Below, piece by piece: positions 1 through 7,718 of a stretch of 23,706 nucleotides of DNA. The notes beneath the pieces were generated by a model. The model ran no database searches. It saw nothing but the letters and a program-made list of their open reading frames with translations, and had not been told where the DNA came from. Where the stretch lies: positions 1-23,706 of the forward strand of contig CALFXL010000020.1 in NCBI GenBank assembly GCA_937958045.1, in the 5' to 3' direction. Source of the stretch: an uncultured Opitutaceae bacterium (GTDB lineage: Bacteria; Verrucomicrobiota; Verrucomicrobiia; Opitutales; Opitutaceae). Both the position numbers and the translations under genes were made by a program. Positions within the stretch are counted from its first letter, which is position 1. Each line of letters opens with the position of its first letter.

Positions 1-52
<52 letters not shown>

Positions 53-126
53 TTTTCCCCAGATCGACGCGGGAGTTTTGTTGAAGTGAGGGATACGGCT
101 TGCGAGCCATTTGACCAATCGCAGTT

Positions 127-561
127 TTGCCGAACGTGACTCCGTCCGACGAAGACTCATCCAACCTCAGCGCATCGGCGTCGTTTCGCGCGGCGCTGTG
201 GCCGGTGGTGTTGATGGTGGCGATTTTCTTCGCGTCGTCGCAGAGCGAAGTCGCGGCGCCGGCCGTGACGGGCATCGACAAGATCGGCCATTTTGTCGTT
301 TACGCCTGGCTCGGCGTGTTGTGGGTGCGCTGTCCGTGGATCGCGCGGCTGAAACCGCTCGGCGTGTGGTCGGCGGTGGCGATCGCGTCGTTGTACGGAT
401 TGACCGATGAGATCCACCAATCGTTCACGCCGGGTCGTTCCGTCGAAGTCGCCGATTGGGTGGTGGACACGCTCGGAGCGTTCGTCGCGGTCGCCATTTA
501 TACGCGCTGGCACGGATTGCGGCGCTGGTTGGAAGCATCGCTCTTTGCTCGCAACGCCTGA
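127..561 (+). CDS. VanZ-like family membrane protein
   Basis: A 144-residue small integral membrane protein of the VanZ-like family, whose role is generally unknown outside teicoplanin resistance. The signature is the GIDKIGHF block near residues 48-55, followed by a hydrophobic helix, then YGLTDEIHQSF and the VADWVVDTLGA block near residues 108-118. Four hydrophobic segments are visible, at about 23-40, 53-66, 78-95 and 112-127. The frame is closed by a stop at 112-114, so the start must be TTG at 127 or GTG at 136; there is no ATG and no convincing ribosome binding site. It lies 74 bases after tRNA-Pro and 23 bases before ligA, so it may be cotranscribed with ligA, with no evident functional link. 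Confidence 0.85.
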   Translation: MPNVTPSDEDSSNLSASASFRAALWPVVLMVAIFFASSQSEVAAPAVTGIDKIGHFVVYAWLGVLWVRCPWIARLKPLGVWSAVAIASLYGLTDEIHQSFTPGRSVEVADWVVDTLGAFVAVAIYTRWHGLRRWLEASLFARNA

Positions 562-584
562 TATCTCTTTTCCGAAAAACGTCT

Positions 585-2675
585 ATGTCGCCCGCAGAAG
601 CTCAGGTGCGCATCATCGCGCTGCGTTCTGAAATCAGTCATCACGACGAGCTGTATTATCGCCGCGCGCAGCCGGAGATCAGCGATTACGATTACGATCA
701 GCTGAAGCGCGAGCTCGCGGATCTCGAACGCGCGTTTCCCGAGTTTGCGCAATCGCACGAGGTCGCGTCGCCCACCGAGAAAATCGGCGACGATCGCACG
801 GAAGGTTTCGCGCGCGTGAAACATCGCCAGGCGATGACCACGCTCGACAACACGTATGACGAAAACGAACTCCGCGAATTTCACGCGCGTCTGGTCAAGA
901 CGTTTGGCACCGACGAACTCGCGTACACGGTCGAACCTAAAATCGACGGCGTGGCTGTGAGCCTCACTTACGAAAACGGACGTCTCGTGCGCGCGGTCAC
1001 GCGTGGCGATGGCGAAGAAGGCGATGATGTCACGGTGAATGTCCGCACGATCCGCGGATTGCCGACGCAACTGACTCCTCCCGCCGATTTGCCGAGCGGA
1101 CGGCTGCCCGATTTGATCGAGATCCGAGGAGAGATTTTTCTGCGCGACGAAGAATTTCGCCGCATCAATCAACTCCAGGAGGAAGCCGGCGAAGATGTTT
1201 ACGCCAATCCGCGCAATCTCGCCGCCGGCACGCTCAAGCAGCTCGATCCCGCGCTGGTGAAATCGCGCCGCCTCGAGATCGTTTTGTACGGCCTTGGCGC
1301 GTGCGAACCGGTGCCCTCGGAGGTCGGCTTCGATTCGCAGACGGAGTATCACGAACGTCTTCGTGCGTGGGGGCTGCCCGTTGTGGAAAAGTTTTGGAGC
1401 GTGCTCGGCATCGACGCGGTGATCGGCGCGATCCACGAGCTCGACGCGCAACGTCGCTCATTCGCATACGCGACGGATGGCGCGGTGGTGAAACTCGATT
1501 CATTCGCGAAGCAGCGTGCGGTGGGTTATCGCGGCACGGACGCGCAAGGTCGCGCACAAGCGGCGCGCAAACTTTCTCCACGTTGGGCATGCGCGTATAA
1601 ATTTGCTCCCGATCGCGCCGAGACGCGTGTGAATGCGATCACGATTCAAGTCGGCCGAACCGGCGCGCTCACGCCGGTGGCGGAACTTGAGCCGGTGTTG
1701 TTGGCGGGCACGACGGTCAAACGCGCGACCTTGCACAATGCTGACGAGATCGCGCGCAAAGACGTGCGAGTGGGCGATGCCGTGTTGATCGAGAAAGCCG
1801 GCGAGATCATCCCGGCGGTCGTCAAAGTGCTTGTGGAAAAACGCGCGCCTTCGTGCGTGCCGTATGTGTTTCCCGCGGAGTGTCCCGTTTGTCGCACGCC
1901 CGCGATTCGCAACGAAGGCGAAGTGGTATGGCGTTGCCCGAATCCGGAATGTCCGGAAAAAGTGCGGCGTCGCATCGAACATTTCGCGTCGAAGGCCTGC
2001 GTGGATATCGACGGTCTTGGCGAAGAGATCGTGGATCTGTTGTTGAAGAACGGACTCATCCGCAGCGCGGCCGATCTGTTCGAGCTGAAGCGCGAGCAAT
2101 TGCTGCCGCTGAAAAAGTCCGGCGAGATCTGGGCGAATAATCTGATCAAGGCGATCGATGCGCGACGCCATGCCGATCTGTGGCGCGTGATTCACGGACT
2201 TGGCATTCCGCAAATCGGCGCGGCTGCGGCGAAAGATTTGGCACGACGTTTTCGTTCACTTGATGCCCTCGCGGAGGCGTCGATCGACGACATCATCAAG
2301 ATCGATGGGTTTGGCGAAAAAACCGCCGAGGCCGTGCGCGCTTGGTTTAACGTGCCGGTGAATCGCGCGCTCGTGAGCGAACTCCAGCACGCAGGGCTGC
2401 AACCCACGCCGCCTGCGGCCACCGACGAAAACAATCCGATCGCGGGAAAAACCTTCGTGCTCACGGGCACGTTGCCGACGCTCACGCGCGAAGAAGCCAC
2501 GCAGAAAATCGAAGCGGCAGGCGGCAAAGTCAGCAGCAGCGTCAGCAAGAAAACGCACTACGTGGTCGCAGGCGCCGAAGCGGGTTCGAAACTCGAAAAG
2601 GCGAGGGCGCTGGGCGTCACCGTGATCGACGAAGACGCGTTTCTGCGGCTGTTTTCCGAGAGCACGGGCGAGTGA
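585..2675 (+). CDS. ligA: NAD+-dependent DNA ligase LigA
   Basis: Seals nicks in replication and repair, using NAD+ to adenylate itself. The 696-residue protein has the full family order: Ia/adenylation domain with the nucleotidyl lysine in KIDG (K119), OB fold (about 345-420), a four-cysteine zinc finger (C433, C436, C451, C456), helix-hairpin-helix repeats (about 470-600) and a C-terminal BRCT domain (about 617-693). ATG 585 is chosen because homology begins there; the open frame extends back to 456 but that part overlaps the VanZ-like gene. The protein is slightly longer than usual (about 670 residues): around residues 315-330, just before the PRWACAYKF block, there is an insertion of roughly ten residues rich in Gly, Ala and Arg. 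Confidence 0.97.
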   Translation: MSPAEAQVRIIALRSEISHHDELYYRRAQPEISDYDYDQLKRELADLERAFPEFAQSHEVASPTEKIGDDRTEGFARVKHRQAMTTLDNTYDENELREFHARLVKTFGTDELAYTVEPKIDGVAVSLTYENGRLVRAVTRGDGEEGDDVTVNVRTIRGLPTQLTPPADLPSGRLPDLIEIRGEIFLRDEEFRRINQLQEEAGEDVYANPRNLAAGTLKQLDPALVKSRRLEIVLYGLGACEPVPSEVGFDSQTEYHERLRAWGLPVVEKFWSVLGIDAVIGAIHELDAQRRSFAYATDGAVVKLDSFAKQRAVGYRGTDAQGRAQAARKLSPRWACAYKFAPDRAETRVNAITIQVGRTGALTPVAELEPVLLAGTTVKRATLHNADEIARKDVRVGDAVLIEKAGEIIPAVVKVLVEKRAPSCVPYVFPAECPVCRTPAIRNEGEVVWRCPNPECPEKVRRRIEHFASKACVDIDGLGEEIVDLLLKNGLIRSAADLFELKREQLLPLKKSGEIWANNLIKAIDARRHADLWRVIHGLGIPQIGAAAAKDLARRFRSLDALAEASIDDIIKIDGFGEKTAEAVRAWFNVPVNRALVSELQHAGLQPTPPAATDENNPIAGKTFVLTGTLPTLTREEATQKIEAAGGKVSSSVSKKTHYVVAGAEAGSKLEKARALGVTVIDEDAFLRLFSESTGE

Positions 2676-2726
2676 AGGGCCGTAAACCCGGCGGAAAAGA
2701 GACTTTCCAAGTAGGGGCCCATCCCT

Positions 2727-3158
2727 ATGACTTCTCCTTTTATGCAGAAAACCCTCATCATCTTTAAACCCGATTGCGTGCAAAAGAAGCACGTCGGCGC
2801 GGTCATGGACCGCTTTGAAAAAGCCGGCTTTGCCGTCATCGGCTGCAAAATGATCCGACTCACGCCCGAGCTGCTTCGCGCGCACTACGCGCACGTCGCC
2901 GACAAACCGTTTTATCCCGAAATCGAGAAATTCATGGCCTCGCATCCGGTGATCGTCGCCGCGCTGCAGGGCGAAAACGTCGTCGCGAAAGTCCGCGACC
3001 TCCTCGGCCCGACCGATTCCCGCAAGGCAGCCAAAGGCACGATCCGCGGTGATTTCGGCACCGACATGATGGTGAACGTCGTGCACGCCTCGGACAGCGA
3101 AGAGAACGGCAAGATCGAGATCGCCCGTTTCTTCAAAGACGAGGAGCTGTTCGCCTAA
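2727..3158 (+). CDS. ndk: Nucleoside diphosphate kinase
   Basis: Transfers the gamma phosphate of ATP to NDPs through a phosphohistidine. The 143-residue protein begins with the family strand KTLIIFKPD, and the active-site histidine is in NVVHASDS (H120 from ATG 2727, H115 from ATG 2742). Other family blocks are present, including GPTDSRKAAKGTIRGDF before the active site. ATG 2727 has an AGGGG at 2713-2717 at a workable distance; ATG 2742 would give a protein starting MQKTL, more like other family members, so the start is uncertain by five codons. It lies 51 bases after ligA and is followed by a strong terminator. Confidence 0.96.
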   Translation: MTSPFMQKTLIIFKPDCVQKKHVGAVMDRFEKAGFAVIGCKMIRLTPELLRAHYAHVADKPFYPEIEKFMASHPVIVAALQGENVVAKVRDLLGPTDSRKAAKGTIRGDFGTDMMVNVVHASDSEENGKIEIARFFKDEELFA

Positions 3159-3194
3159 ACAGCAGCACTGCGCTCCCGAGCGTTTGTGATTTCT

Positions 3195-3225
3195 AATCCG
3201 CGCCACTCACGGCGCGGATTTTTTT
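3195..3225 (+). terminator. Rho-independent terminator after ndk
   Basis: Perfect 10-bp stem AATCCGCGCC / GGCGCGGATT around the loop ACTCAC, running straight into a T tract ending at 3225. It ends the rightward ligA-ndk unit. Confidence 0.9.
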
Positions 3226-3326
3226 GTGCCTCATGAGAATGGACGAAGAGCAACGCCGGCAAAGCCGAATGCGATCACGCTCTCGCGTCGCTGAAGATCC
3301 CTCGACCTCGCTCCCGCCTCGGAGAG

Positions 3327-3402
<76 letters not shown>

Positions 3403-3420
3403 GTTGGAAAGGAGGGTGAG

Positions 3421-3449
3421 GTTAAAGGATGCTCGTTTTGACGCGTCAA
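3421..3449 (-). promoter_or_regulatory. Sigma70-type promoter of tRNA-Phe
   Basis: On the minus strand TTGACG (complement of 3444-3449) is followed after exactly 17 bases by TTTAAC (complement of 3421-3426). The predicted start is around 3414, leaving a leader of about 12 bases before the tRNA 5' end at 3402. The -35 box is part of the 12-bp palindrome TTGACGCGTCAA (3438-3449), so an operator function is possible but there is no other support for one. Confidence 0.7.
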
Positions 3450-3602
3450 TGGGATTTTCGCGGAAGTTGCTGAACTTTCTTCGGCTCTATCGGAAAGGCG
3501 GTTAGCGGCGCCGGCGTTGGTCGCGTGGCCAGCGTGGAGGAACGAATTGCGCGCCCCTGCCGAAGCGGCGAAGACAGTCGTATTGGGTGCGCGAATACAG
3601 GC

Positions 3603-6017
3603 TCAGGAGGCGAGAAGCGACTTGAGATCGGCCAAGGTGAGTTTGGACGAAATCGCATCGCTCGCTTCGAACACATCGGCAAGCAGCGCACGTTTGGATT
3701 CCTGAAGATGCAGGACCTTTTCCTCCACCGTGCCGGCGCAGATGAGTTTGTAGCTGGTGACGACTTTCGTCTGGCCGATGCGGTGCGCGCGATCGGTGGC
3801 CTGTGCTTCGACGGCGGGATTCCACCACGGATCGAAATGCACCACGGTATCGGCCGCGGTGAGGTTGAGACCGGTGCCGCCGGCTTTCAGCGAGATAAGG
3901 AAAATCGGGATGTCGTCGGAGCGATTGAAACGATCGACCTCGGCCTGGCGGGCCTTGGGCGGCATCGAACCGTCGAGATACGCGAAAGGGATGTCCTGAT
4001 GTTCGAGTTCCGCGCGCAGCAATCCGAGCAAGGCCGTGAATTGCGAGAAAACGAGAATGCGGTGTCCCGCGTCGATCGCTTCGGCGAGCAACTCCTGAAA
4101 CGCGTCGAGCTTTGCGGATTCGAACGCGTTTGCCGGCGCGGAACCGGCGGGGAGCAGGCGCGGATCGCAGCACACTTGGCGCAGCCGCAGCAGTTGCGTG
4201 AGCGTGGCGAGACGCAGCGCATTTTCGCTGGCGCCGCCGGCTTCGAGGTCGAACAACGCGCGTTCCGTTTCTTCCTGAATGCGGCGATAAAGCGCGGCCT
4301 GCGCCGGCGGCAGCTCGCAGTAGAGCACTTGCTCGATTTTTTCCGGCAGCTCGGGGGCGACGGATTTTTTGGTGCGACGCAAAATGTACGGCGCGGTTTT
4401 CGCGCGCAGACGTTCGTCGAACCAAGCGCGCTCATCGGCTTTGGTGCCGGCGGGCGGACGATCGATGTAGCCCGGCATGAGCACTTCGAAAAGCGAGCGA
4501 ATATCATCGAGACTGTTTTCGAGCGGCGTACCGGTGAGAAGAAAACGTCCCTGCGCCTGAAGAATGCGCAGCGCCTGCGCGTTTTGAGAGCGACGATTTT
4601 TGAGATGCTGCGCTTCGTCGGCGATCAAGCAGGTGAAATCGACGCCGGAGAAAAGTTCGCGATCGCGCGTCAACGTTCCGTACGAGGTGATGACGAGCGC
4701 GTAAGGCGAAAAATCTTTGGCGCGGGCGAGACGCTGCTGGCCGTGGTGAACAAACACGCGCAGCTCCGGCGCGAAACGCGCGGCTTCACGGCGCCAGTTT
4801 TCCACGAGCGAAGCCGGACAAACGACGAGCGACGGACCGGTCGCGCGCTCGCCGTGAAGTGACGCAAGCAGCGCGAGCGCTTGGAGCGTTTTGCCGAGCC
4901 CCATCTCGTCCGCGAGAACGCCTCCGAGTTGATGACGATGCAGATGCCAGAGCCACGCGACCCCGATCTTTTGATACGGACGAAGAAACGCATCGAGCTG
5001 CGGAGGCACGGGCGCCGGCGTGAGTGCCGATAGATTTCGCAGCGCCGCGCTGCGCGCACGCCAGGCGTCGGGCGGCTGAAAATGCGGCGCGATTTCTTCA
5101 AGAATCGCCTCCGCCTCGGCGAGACGTGCGGCGCTGACGCGATGCGTCCGACGCGTGATGCCGCCCACGGCGCCCTCGCTGGCGAGAGCACGTTGTGCGG
5201 TGGCGAGGCGCGAAAGTTGATCGGGCGGGATCAGGTAAACCTGGCCGTCGTCTTCGACATAACCGCGCCCGGAAGCGGCGGCGGCCTGTATTCGATCTTC
5301 GGATACGCGCCCGGCGCGGAGCGCGAGCGTGACATTGTAGCCCGAGCCATTGTCCACCGCGTCGCAGACGATCTCTGTGTGGCGGAAGCGCGCGGTGTTT
5401 TTCTCGAAATTATCGGTGAACTCGGCGTGCCATTCTTCGCGCAAACGCGGGCCGTGCGTGGCGAGGAAGTTGAGCACTTTGTGGCGATCGCGCAGCCACC
5501 ACTTGCGTGAACTGGGCTCAAGCACGAAGCCGGAGGATTTCAGGAGCTCCAAGGCGGGCCCGTAAAGGACGCTTTCGCGCGACGGCAGGCTGACGGCGAG
5601 AAAATGTTCGGAACCATCGATTGTGAGCGGCGTGTGGCTGACGAACGAGGTCGCGCGTGGCCGGGCCGGGGATGCGCGCGGTTCCGGTATCGAAGGTCTG
5701 GATACAGGCGTGGGATCGTCGAGATGCTCGCTGACACCACGGAGACGCGGACCGACCCAGAGCAGCGTTGTTTGCGGTGCGTTTACCCAAGCGAAGACAG
5801 GCAGACCCGTCGCCGCGGAAACGAGCTCGCGGAGCTGCGCGCGGGTGAGCTGGAGAAACGCGGGCGGCTGCGCGGTGCCGCAGAGACGCTGCAAGGCGGC
5901 GAGCACGGGCAGCCATTCGGGCTTTGGCGGAGCGCTCAGGTCGAGCTCAACCTTGACCGCGATGGCGTCGCGCGGAGCGGCGGCGGCGAGATTGGGCGGC
6001 AGAAACAAACGGAGCAT
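3603..6017 (-). CDS. SNF2/HepA-type DEAD-box-like helicase
   Basis: An 804-residue superfamily 2 ATPase of the SNF2/RapA-HepA group that probably translocates on double-stranded DNA to remodel nucleoprotein. The helicase core occupies about residues 340-800: Walker A DEMGLGKT (370-377), motif II DEAQ (467-470), motif III LLTGTPLEN (493-501), and in the second lobe LISLKAGGTGLNL (708-719) and motif VI QATDRAHRIGQ (739-749). All catalytic motifs look intact. Residues 1-335 form an amino-terminal extension without a domain I recognise: it contains a Pro/Arg-rich linker near 100-128, a WWLRDRHKVLNFL block near 173-185 and a GYVEDDGQVYLI block near 252-263. Such N-terminal regions are common in bacterial SNF2 proteins without a SWIM domain. 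ATG 6017 is used; no ribosome binding site is clear. No terminator is visible downstream. Confidence 0.93.
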   Translation of the reverse strand: MLRLFLPPNLAAAAPRDAIAVKVELDLSAPPKPEWLPVLAALQRLCGTAQPPAFLQLTRAQLRELVSAATGLPVFAWVNAPQTTLLWVGPRLRGVSEHLDDPTPVSRPSIPEPRASPARPRATSFVSHTPLTIDGSEHFLAVSLPSRESVLYGPALELLKSSGFVLEPSSRKWWLRDRHKVLNFLATHGPRLREEWHAEFTDNFEKNTARFRHTEIVCDAVDNGSGYNVTLALRAGRVSEDRIQAAAASGRGYVEDDGQVYLIPPDQLSRLATAQRALASEGAVGGITRRTHRVSAARLAEAEAILEEIAPHFQPPDAWRARSAALRNLSALTPAPVPPQLDAFLRPYQKIGVAWLWHLHRHQLGGVLADEMGLGKTLQALALLASLHGERATGPSLVVCPASLVENWRREAARFAPELRVFVHHGQQRLARAKDFSPYALVITSYGTLTRDRELFSGVDFTCLIADEAQHLKNRRSQNAQALRILQAQGRFLLTGTPLENSLDDIRSLFEVLMPGYIDRPPAGTKADERAWFDERLRAKTAPYILRRTKKSVAPELPEKIEQVLYCELPPAQAALYRRIQEETERALFDLEAGGASENALRLATLTQLLRLRQVCCDPRLLPAGSAPANAFESAKLDAFQELLAEAIDAGHRILVFSQFTALLGLLRAELEHQDIPFAYLDGSMPPKARQAEVDRFNRSDDIPIFLISLKAGGTGLNLTAADTVVHFDPWWNPAVEAQATDRAHRIGQTKVVTSYKLICAGTVEEKVLHLQESKRALLADVFEASDAISSKLTLADLKSLLAS

Positions 6018-6081
6018 CGGGACACGTTTTTAGCAGCGGCAGACGACGCGAGATTTTTTGCGTCGCCCGGCTGGGAGAATG

Positions 6082-6105
6082 AAAAAGCCCCGCACAGGCG
6101 GGGCT
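6082..6105 (-). terminator. Rho-independent terminator after rpiB
   Basis: Perfect stem AGCCCCGC / GCGGGGCT with a 4-base loop; on the minus strand it is followed by a T tract (A run 6082-6086 on plus). It lies between rpiB and the helicase gene, so the two are probably separate transcripts. Confidence 0.88.
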
Positions 6106-6133
6106 CGGTGGGAAAGCGGATAAATGCGCGCGA

Positions 6134-6571
6134 TCAGACTTCGATCTTGTTGATGCGGGCGATGTGTCGGCCGCCTTCGAATTCGGTGGCGAGCCAGGTT
6201 TTCACGATCTTGAGCGCTTCGGCTTCGGTGACGGTGCGTTCGCCGATGGAGAGCACATTGCCGTCGTTATGAGAACGGTTCCAGATGGCGACCTGTTCGT
6301 TCCAGCAGAGGCCGCAGCGGATGCCTTTGACCTTGTTGGCGACGATGGCTTCGCCGTTGCCGGAGCCACCGAGGACGATGCCGCGTTCGAATTCGCCGCG
6401 GGCGACCGCTTCGGCTGTCGGGCGGATGAAGTCGGGATAGTCGCAGGATTCGGCCGAATAGGTGCCGAAATCGCGGACGGTGTGGCCTTCGGCCAGGAGC
6501 ATGGCCTTGATGGCTTCCTTGTATTTGAAGCCGGCGTGGTCGGAGCCGATGGCGATCTTGAAAGTCTTCAT
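6134..6571 (-). CDS. rpiB: Ribose-5-phosphate isomerase B, Glu-type active site
   Basis: Interconverts ribose 5-phosphate and ribulose 5-phosphate in the pentose phosphate pathway. The 145-residue protein shows the RpiB/LacAB fold signatures: AIGSDHAGF (D11, H12), GIVLGGSGNGEAIVANK (64-80), SHNDGNVLSIG (100-110) and R135. The E. coli-type RpiB has a catalytic cysteine in CGTGIG; here that place is GGSGNGE, and the acidic residue E74 matches the catalytic glutamate of the Mycobacterium tuberculosis enzyme. It is therefore an actinobacterial-type RpiB; a different sugar-phosphate isomerase specificity cannot be excluded. ATG 6571 is chosen because homology starts at MKTFKIAIGSDH; the open frame upstream to 6811 runs antisense to the lipoprotein gene. 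Confidence 0.92.
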   Translation of the reverse strand: MKTFKIAIGSDHAGFKYKEAIKAMLLAEGHTVRDFGTYSAESCDYPDFIRPTAEAVARGEFERGIVLGGSGNGEAIVANKVKGIRCGLCWNEQVAIWNRSHNDGNVLSIGERTVTEAEALKIVKTWLATEFEGGRHIARINKIEV

Positions 6572-6644
6572 GTTGGATGAACTTGAGGGCGGATATGTTG
6601 TCCTGAGGGAGGAGTTTTCGATTAACCAGAAAAAAATCCCAACG

Positions 6645-7070
6645 ATGAAAACGTCCCGCTTCGCATCCCTCCTGTCCGTGATTCTGTTGGCGGTGTTTTC
6701 CGCCTGTTCCACGCCCGATTCGCGTATTCGTGCGAACAAAGCCGAGTTTGATGCGTTGCCGGCGGAGACGCAGGCGAAGATTCGCGAGGGCAAGGTCGAG
6801 GTCGGGTTCACGCCCTCGATGGTGTTGATGGCGCTGGGCGATCCGGATCGGCGTTATTCGAAGACCGGCGAGAGCGGCCAATCGGAAGTATGGGCCTATC
6901 AGGATAAAGGACCGGCGTTCAGCTTTGGCGTGGGTGTGGGCGGAGGCAGCGGGCGCACCGGCATGGGCGGCGGCATCGGCGTCAGCACGGCAGGCGATCG
7001 CACCGACGATAAACTGCGCGTGATCTTCGAAGGCGGTCGCGTGGTTTCGATTGAAACACGCGCGCGCTAG
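6645..7070 (+). CDS. Small lipoprotein, paralogue of the next gene
   Basis: A 141-residue predicted lipoprotein of unknown function. The N-terminus has a basic start, a hydrophobic stretch and a lipobox-like FSAC with C21 as the lipidation site. After the signal comes a conserved core SRIRxNxxxFxxL, IREGxVxxGFT, MVLMALGDPDRR and SEVWAYQ, followed by a glycine-rich segment (about 93-120) and a short beta-rich end (LRVIFEGGRVVSIET). The core resembles the small SmpA/BamE-like fold seen in many lipoproteins, where a G-x-T-x-x-x-V helix precedes an LGxP turn; this is a weak structural guess. ATG 6645 begins the signal peptide. A GGAGG at 6610-6614 is about 30 bases upstream, too far for a normal ribosome binding site. 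The gene diverges from rpiB, 73 bases away. Confidence 0.85.
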   Translation: MKTSRFASLLSVILLAVFSACSTPDSRIRANKAEFDALPAETQAKIREGKVEVGFTPSMVLMALGDPDRRYSKTGESGQSEVWAYQDKGPAFSFGVGVGGGSGRTGMGGGIGVSTAGDRTDDKLRVIFEGGRVVSIETRAR

Positions 7071-7165
7071 ACGTGTCGCAACCCTGACGGACGGTCCGCC
7101 GTCATTACCCCTTCAAAGCGCATTCGTTCCCTTGCGGGCGCGAGCGCGCGGCGTTAACGTTTATT

Positions 7166-7615
7166 ATGAAAACAAAAACGATCCACTTCACGAAACGCAC
7201 GTGGCTCGTCTTCGGTGTGCTGGTTGCGCTGGTGCTGGCAGGCTGCGCCACGCCCGAGTCGCGCATACGCAAGAATCCAGCGTTCTTCGAAAGCCTTTCG
7301 CCCGATGATCAGCAGACGATCCGCGAGGGGCGTGTGGCGCTCGGCTTCACGCGCGACATGGTACGTCTGGCGCTGGGCGATCCCGACCGACGCATGACGA
7401 GAACCACGGCGCAAGGTGTCAGCGAAGTCTGGCGTTACACGACCTACGAGACGGACGATGGCGTGTATTTGTATCGTGGATACTACCATCGTTACCACGG
7501 CTGGGGACATCCGTTTTATCCGTACTACCTCAACTACGGTGCGCGGCGCACGCGTGATTATCTGAAAATCACCTTCAGCGGCGACGTGGTCACGCAGATC
7601 GAGGAAGAACAATAA
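7166..7615 (+). CDS. Small lipoprotein, tandem paralogue
   Basis: A 149-residue predicted lipoprotein with a clear signal peptide and lipobox LAGC (C27). It shares with the preceding gene the ordered core SRIRxNxxFF, IREGRVALGFT, MVRLALGDPDRR and SEVWRY, so the two are tandem duplicates. In place of the glycine-rich segment of its neighbour it has a tyrosine/histidine-rich insert (about 111-131, YRGYYHRYHGWGHPFYPYY), then the beta-rich end LKITFSGDVVTQIEEEQ. It probably faces the periplasm from a membrane anchor. The start ATG 7166 has no ribosome binding site. It lies 95 bases after its paralogue and is followed by a bidirectional terminator. Confidence 0.86.
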   Translation: MKTKTIHFTKRTWLVFGVLVALVLAGCATPESRIRKNPAFFESLSPDDQQTIREGRVALGFTRDMVRLALGDPDRRMTRTTAQGVSEVWRYTTYETDDGVYLYRGYYHRYHGWGHPFYPYYLNYGARRTRDYLKITFSGDVVTQIEEEQ

Positions 7616-7655
7616 GCCCCGACAACGCCGGGCTCAGGCCCGGATGTTGCAGAAC

Positions 7656-7691
7656 AAAAAAGGCGGCCTCGAAACGAGGACCGCCTTTTTG
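7656..7691. terminator. Bidirectional rho-independent terminator
   Basis: Stem GGCGGCCTCG / CGAGG-A-CCGCC with loop AAA and one bulged A, flanked by an A run on the left and a T run on the right, so it can end transcription from both sides. It sits between the convergent lipoprotein and PEGA/TonB genes. A second hairpin without a T tract (CCGGGC/GCCCGG, 7628-7643) lies just before it. Confidence 0.9.
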
Positions 7692-7718
7692 CTGTGCGCG
7701 GAGAACGACGGGAGAGCC

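Noticed and set aside
456..584. Longer start for LigA
   Set aside because: The extra 43 residues overlap the VanZ-like gene in another frame, and ligase homology begins at ATG 585.
3525..4862. 445-residue open frame on the plus strand
   Set aside because: Antisense to the SNF2 helicase, whose catalytic motifs are intact in the other strand.
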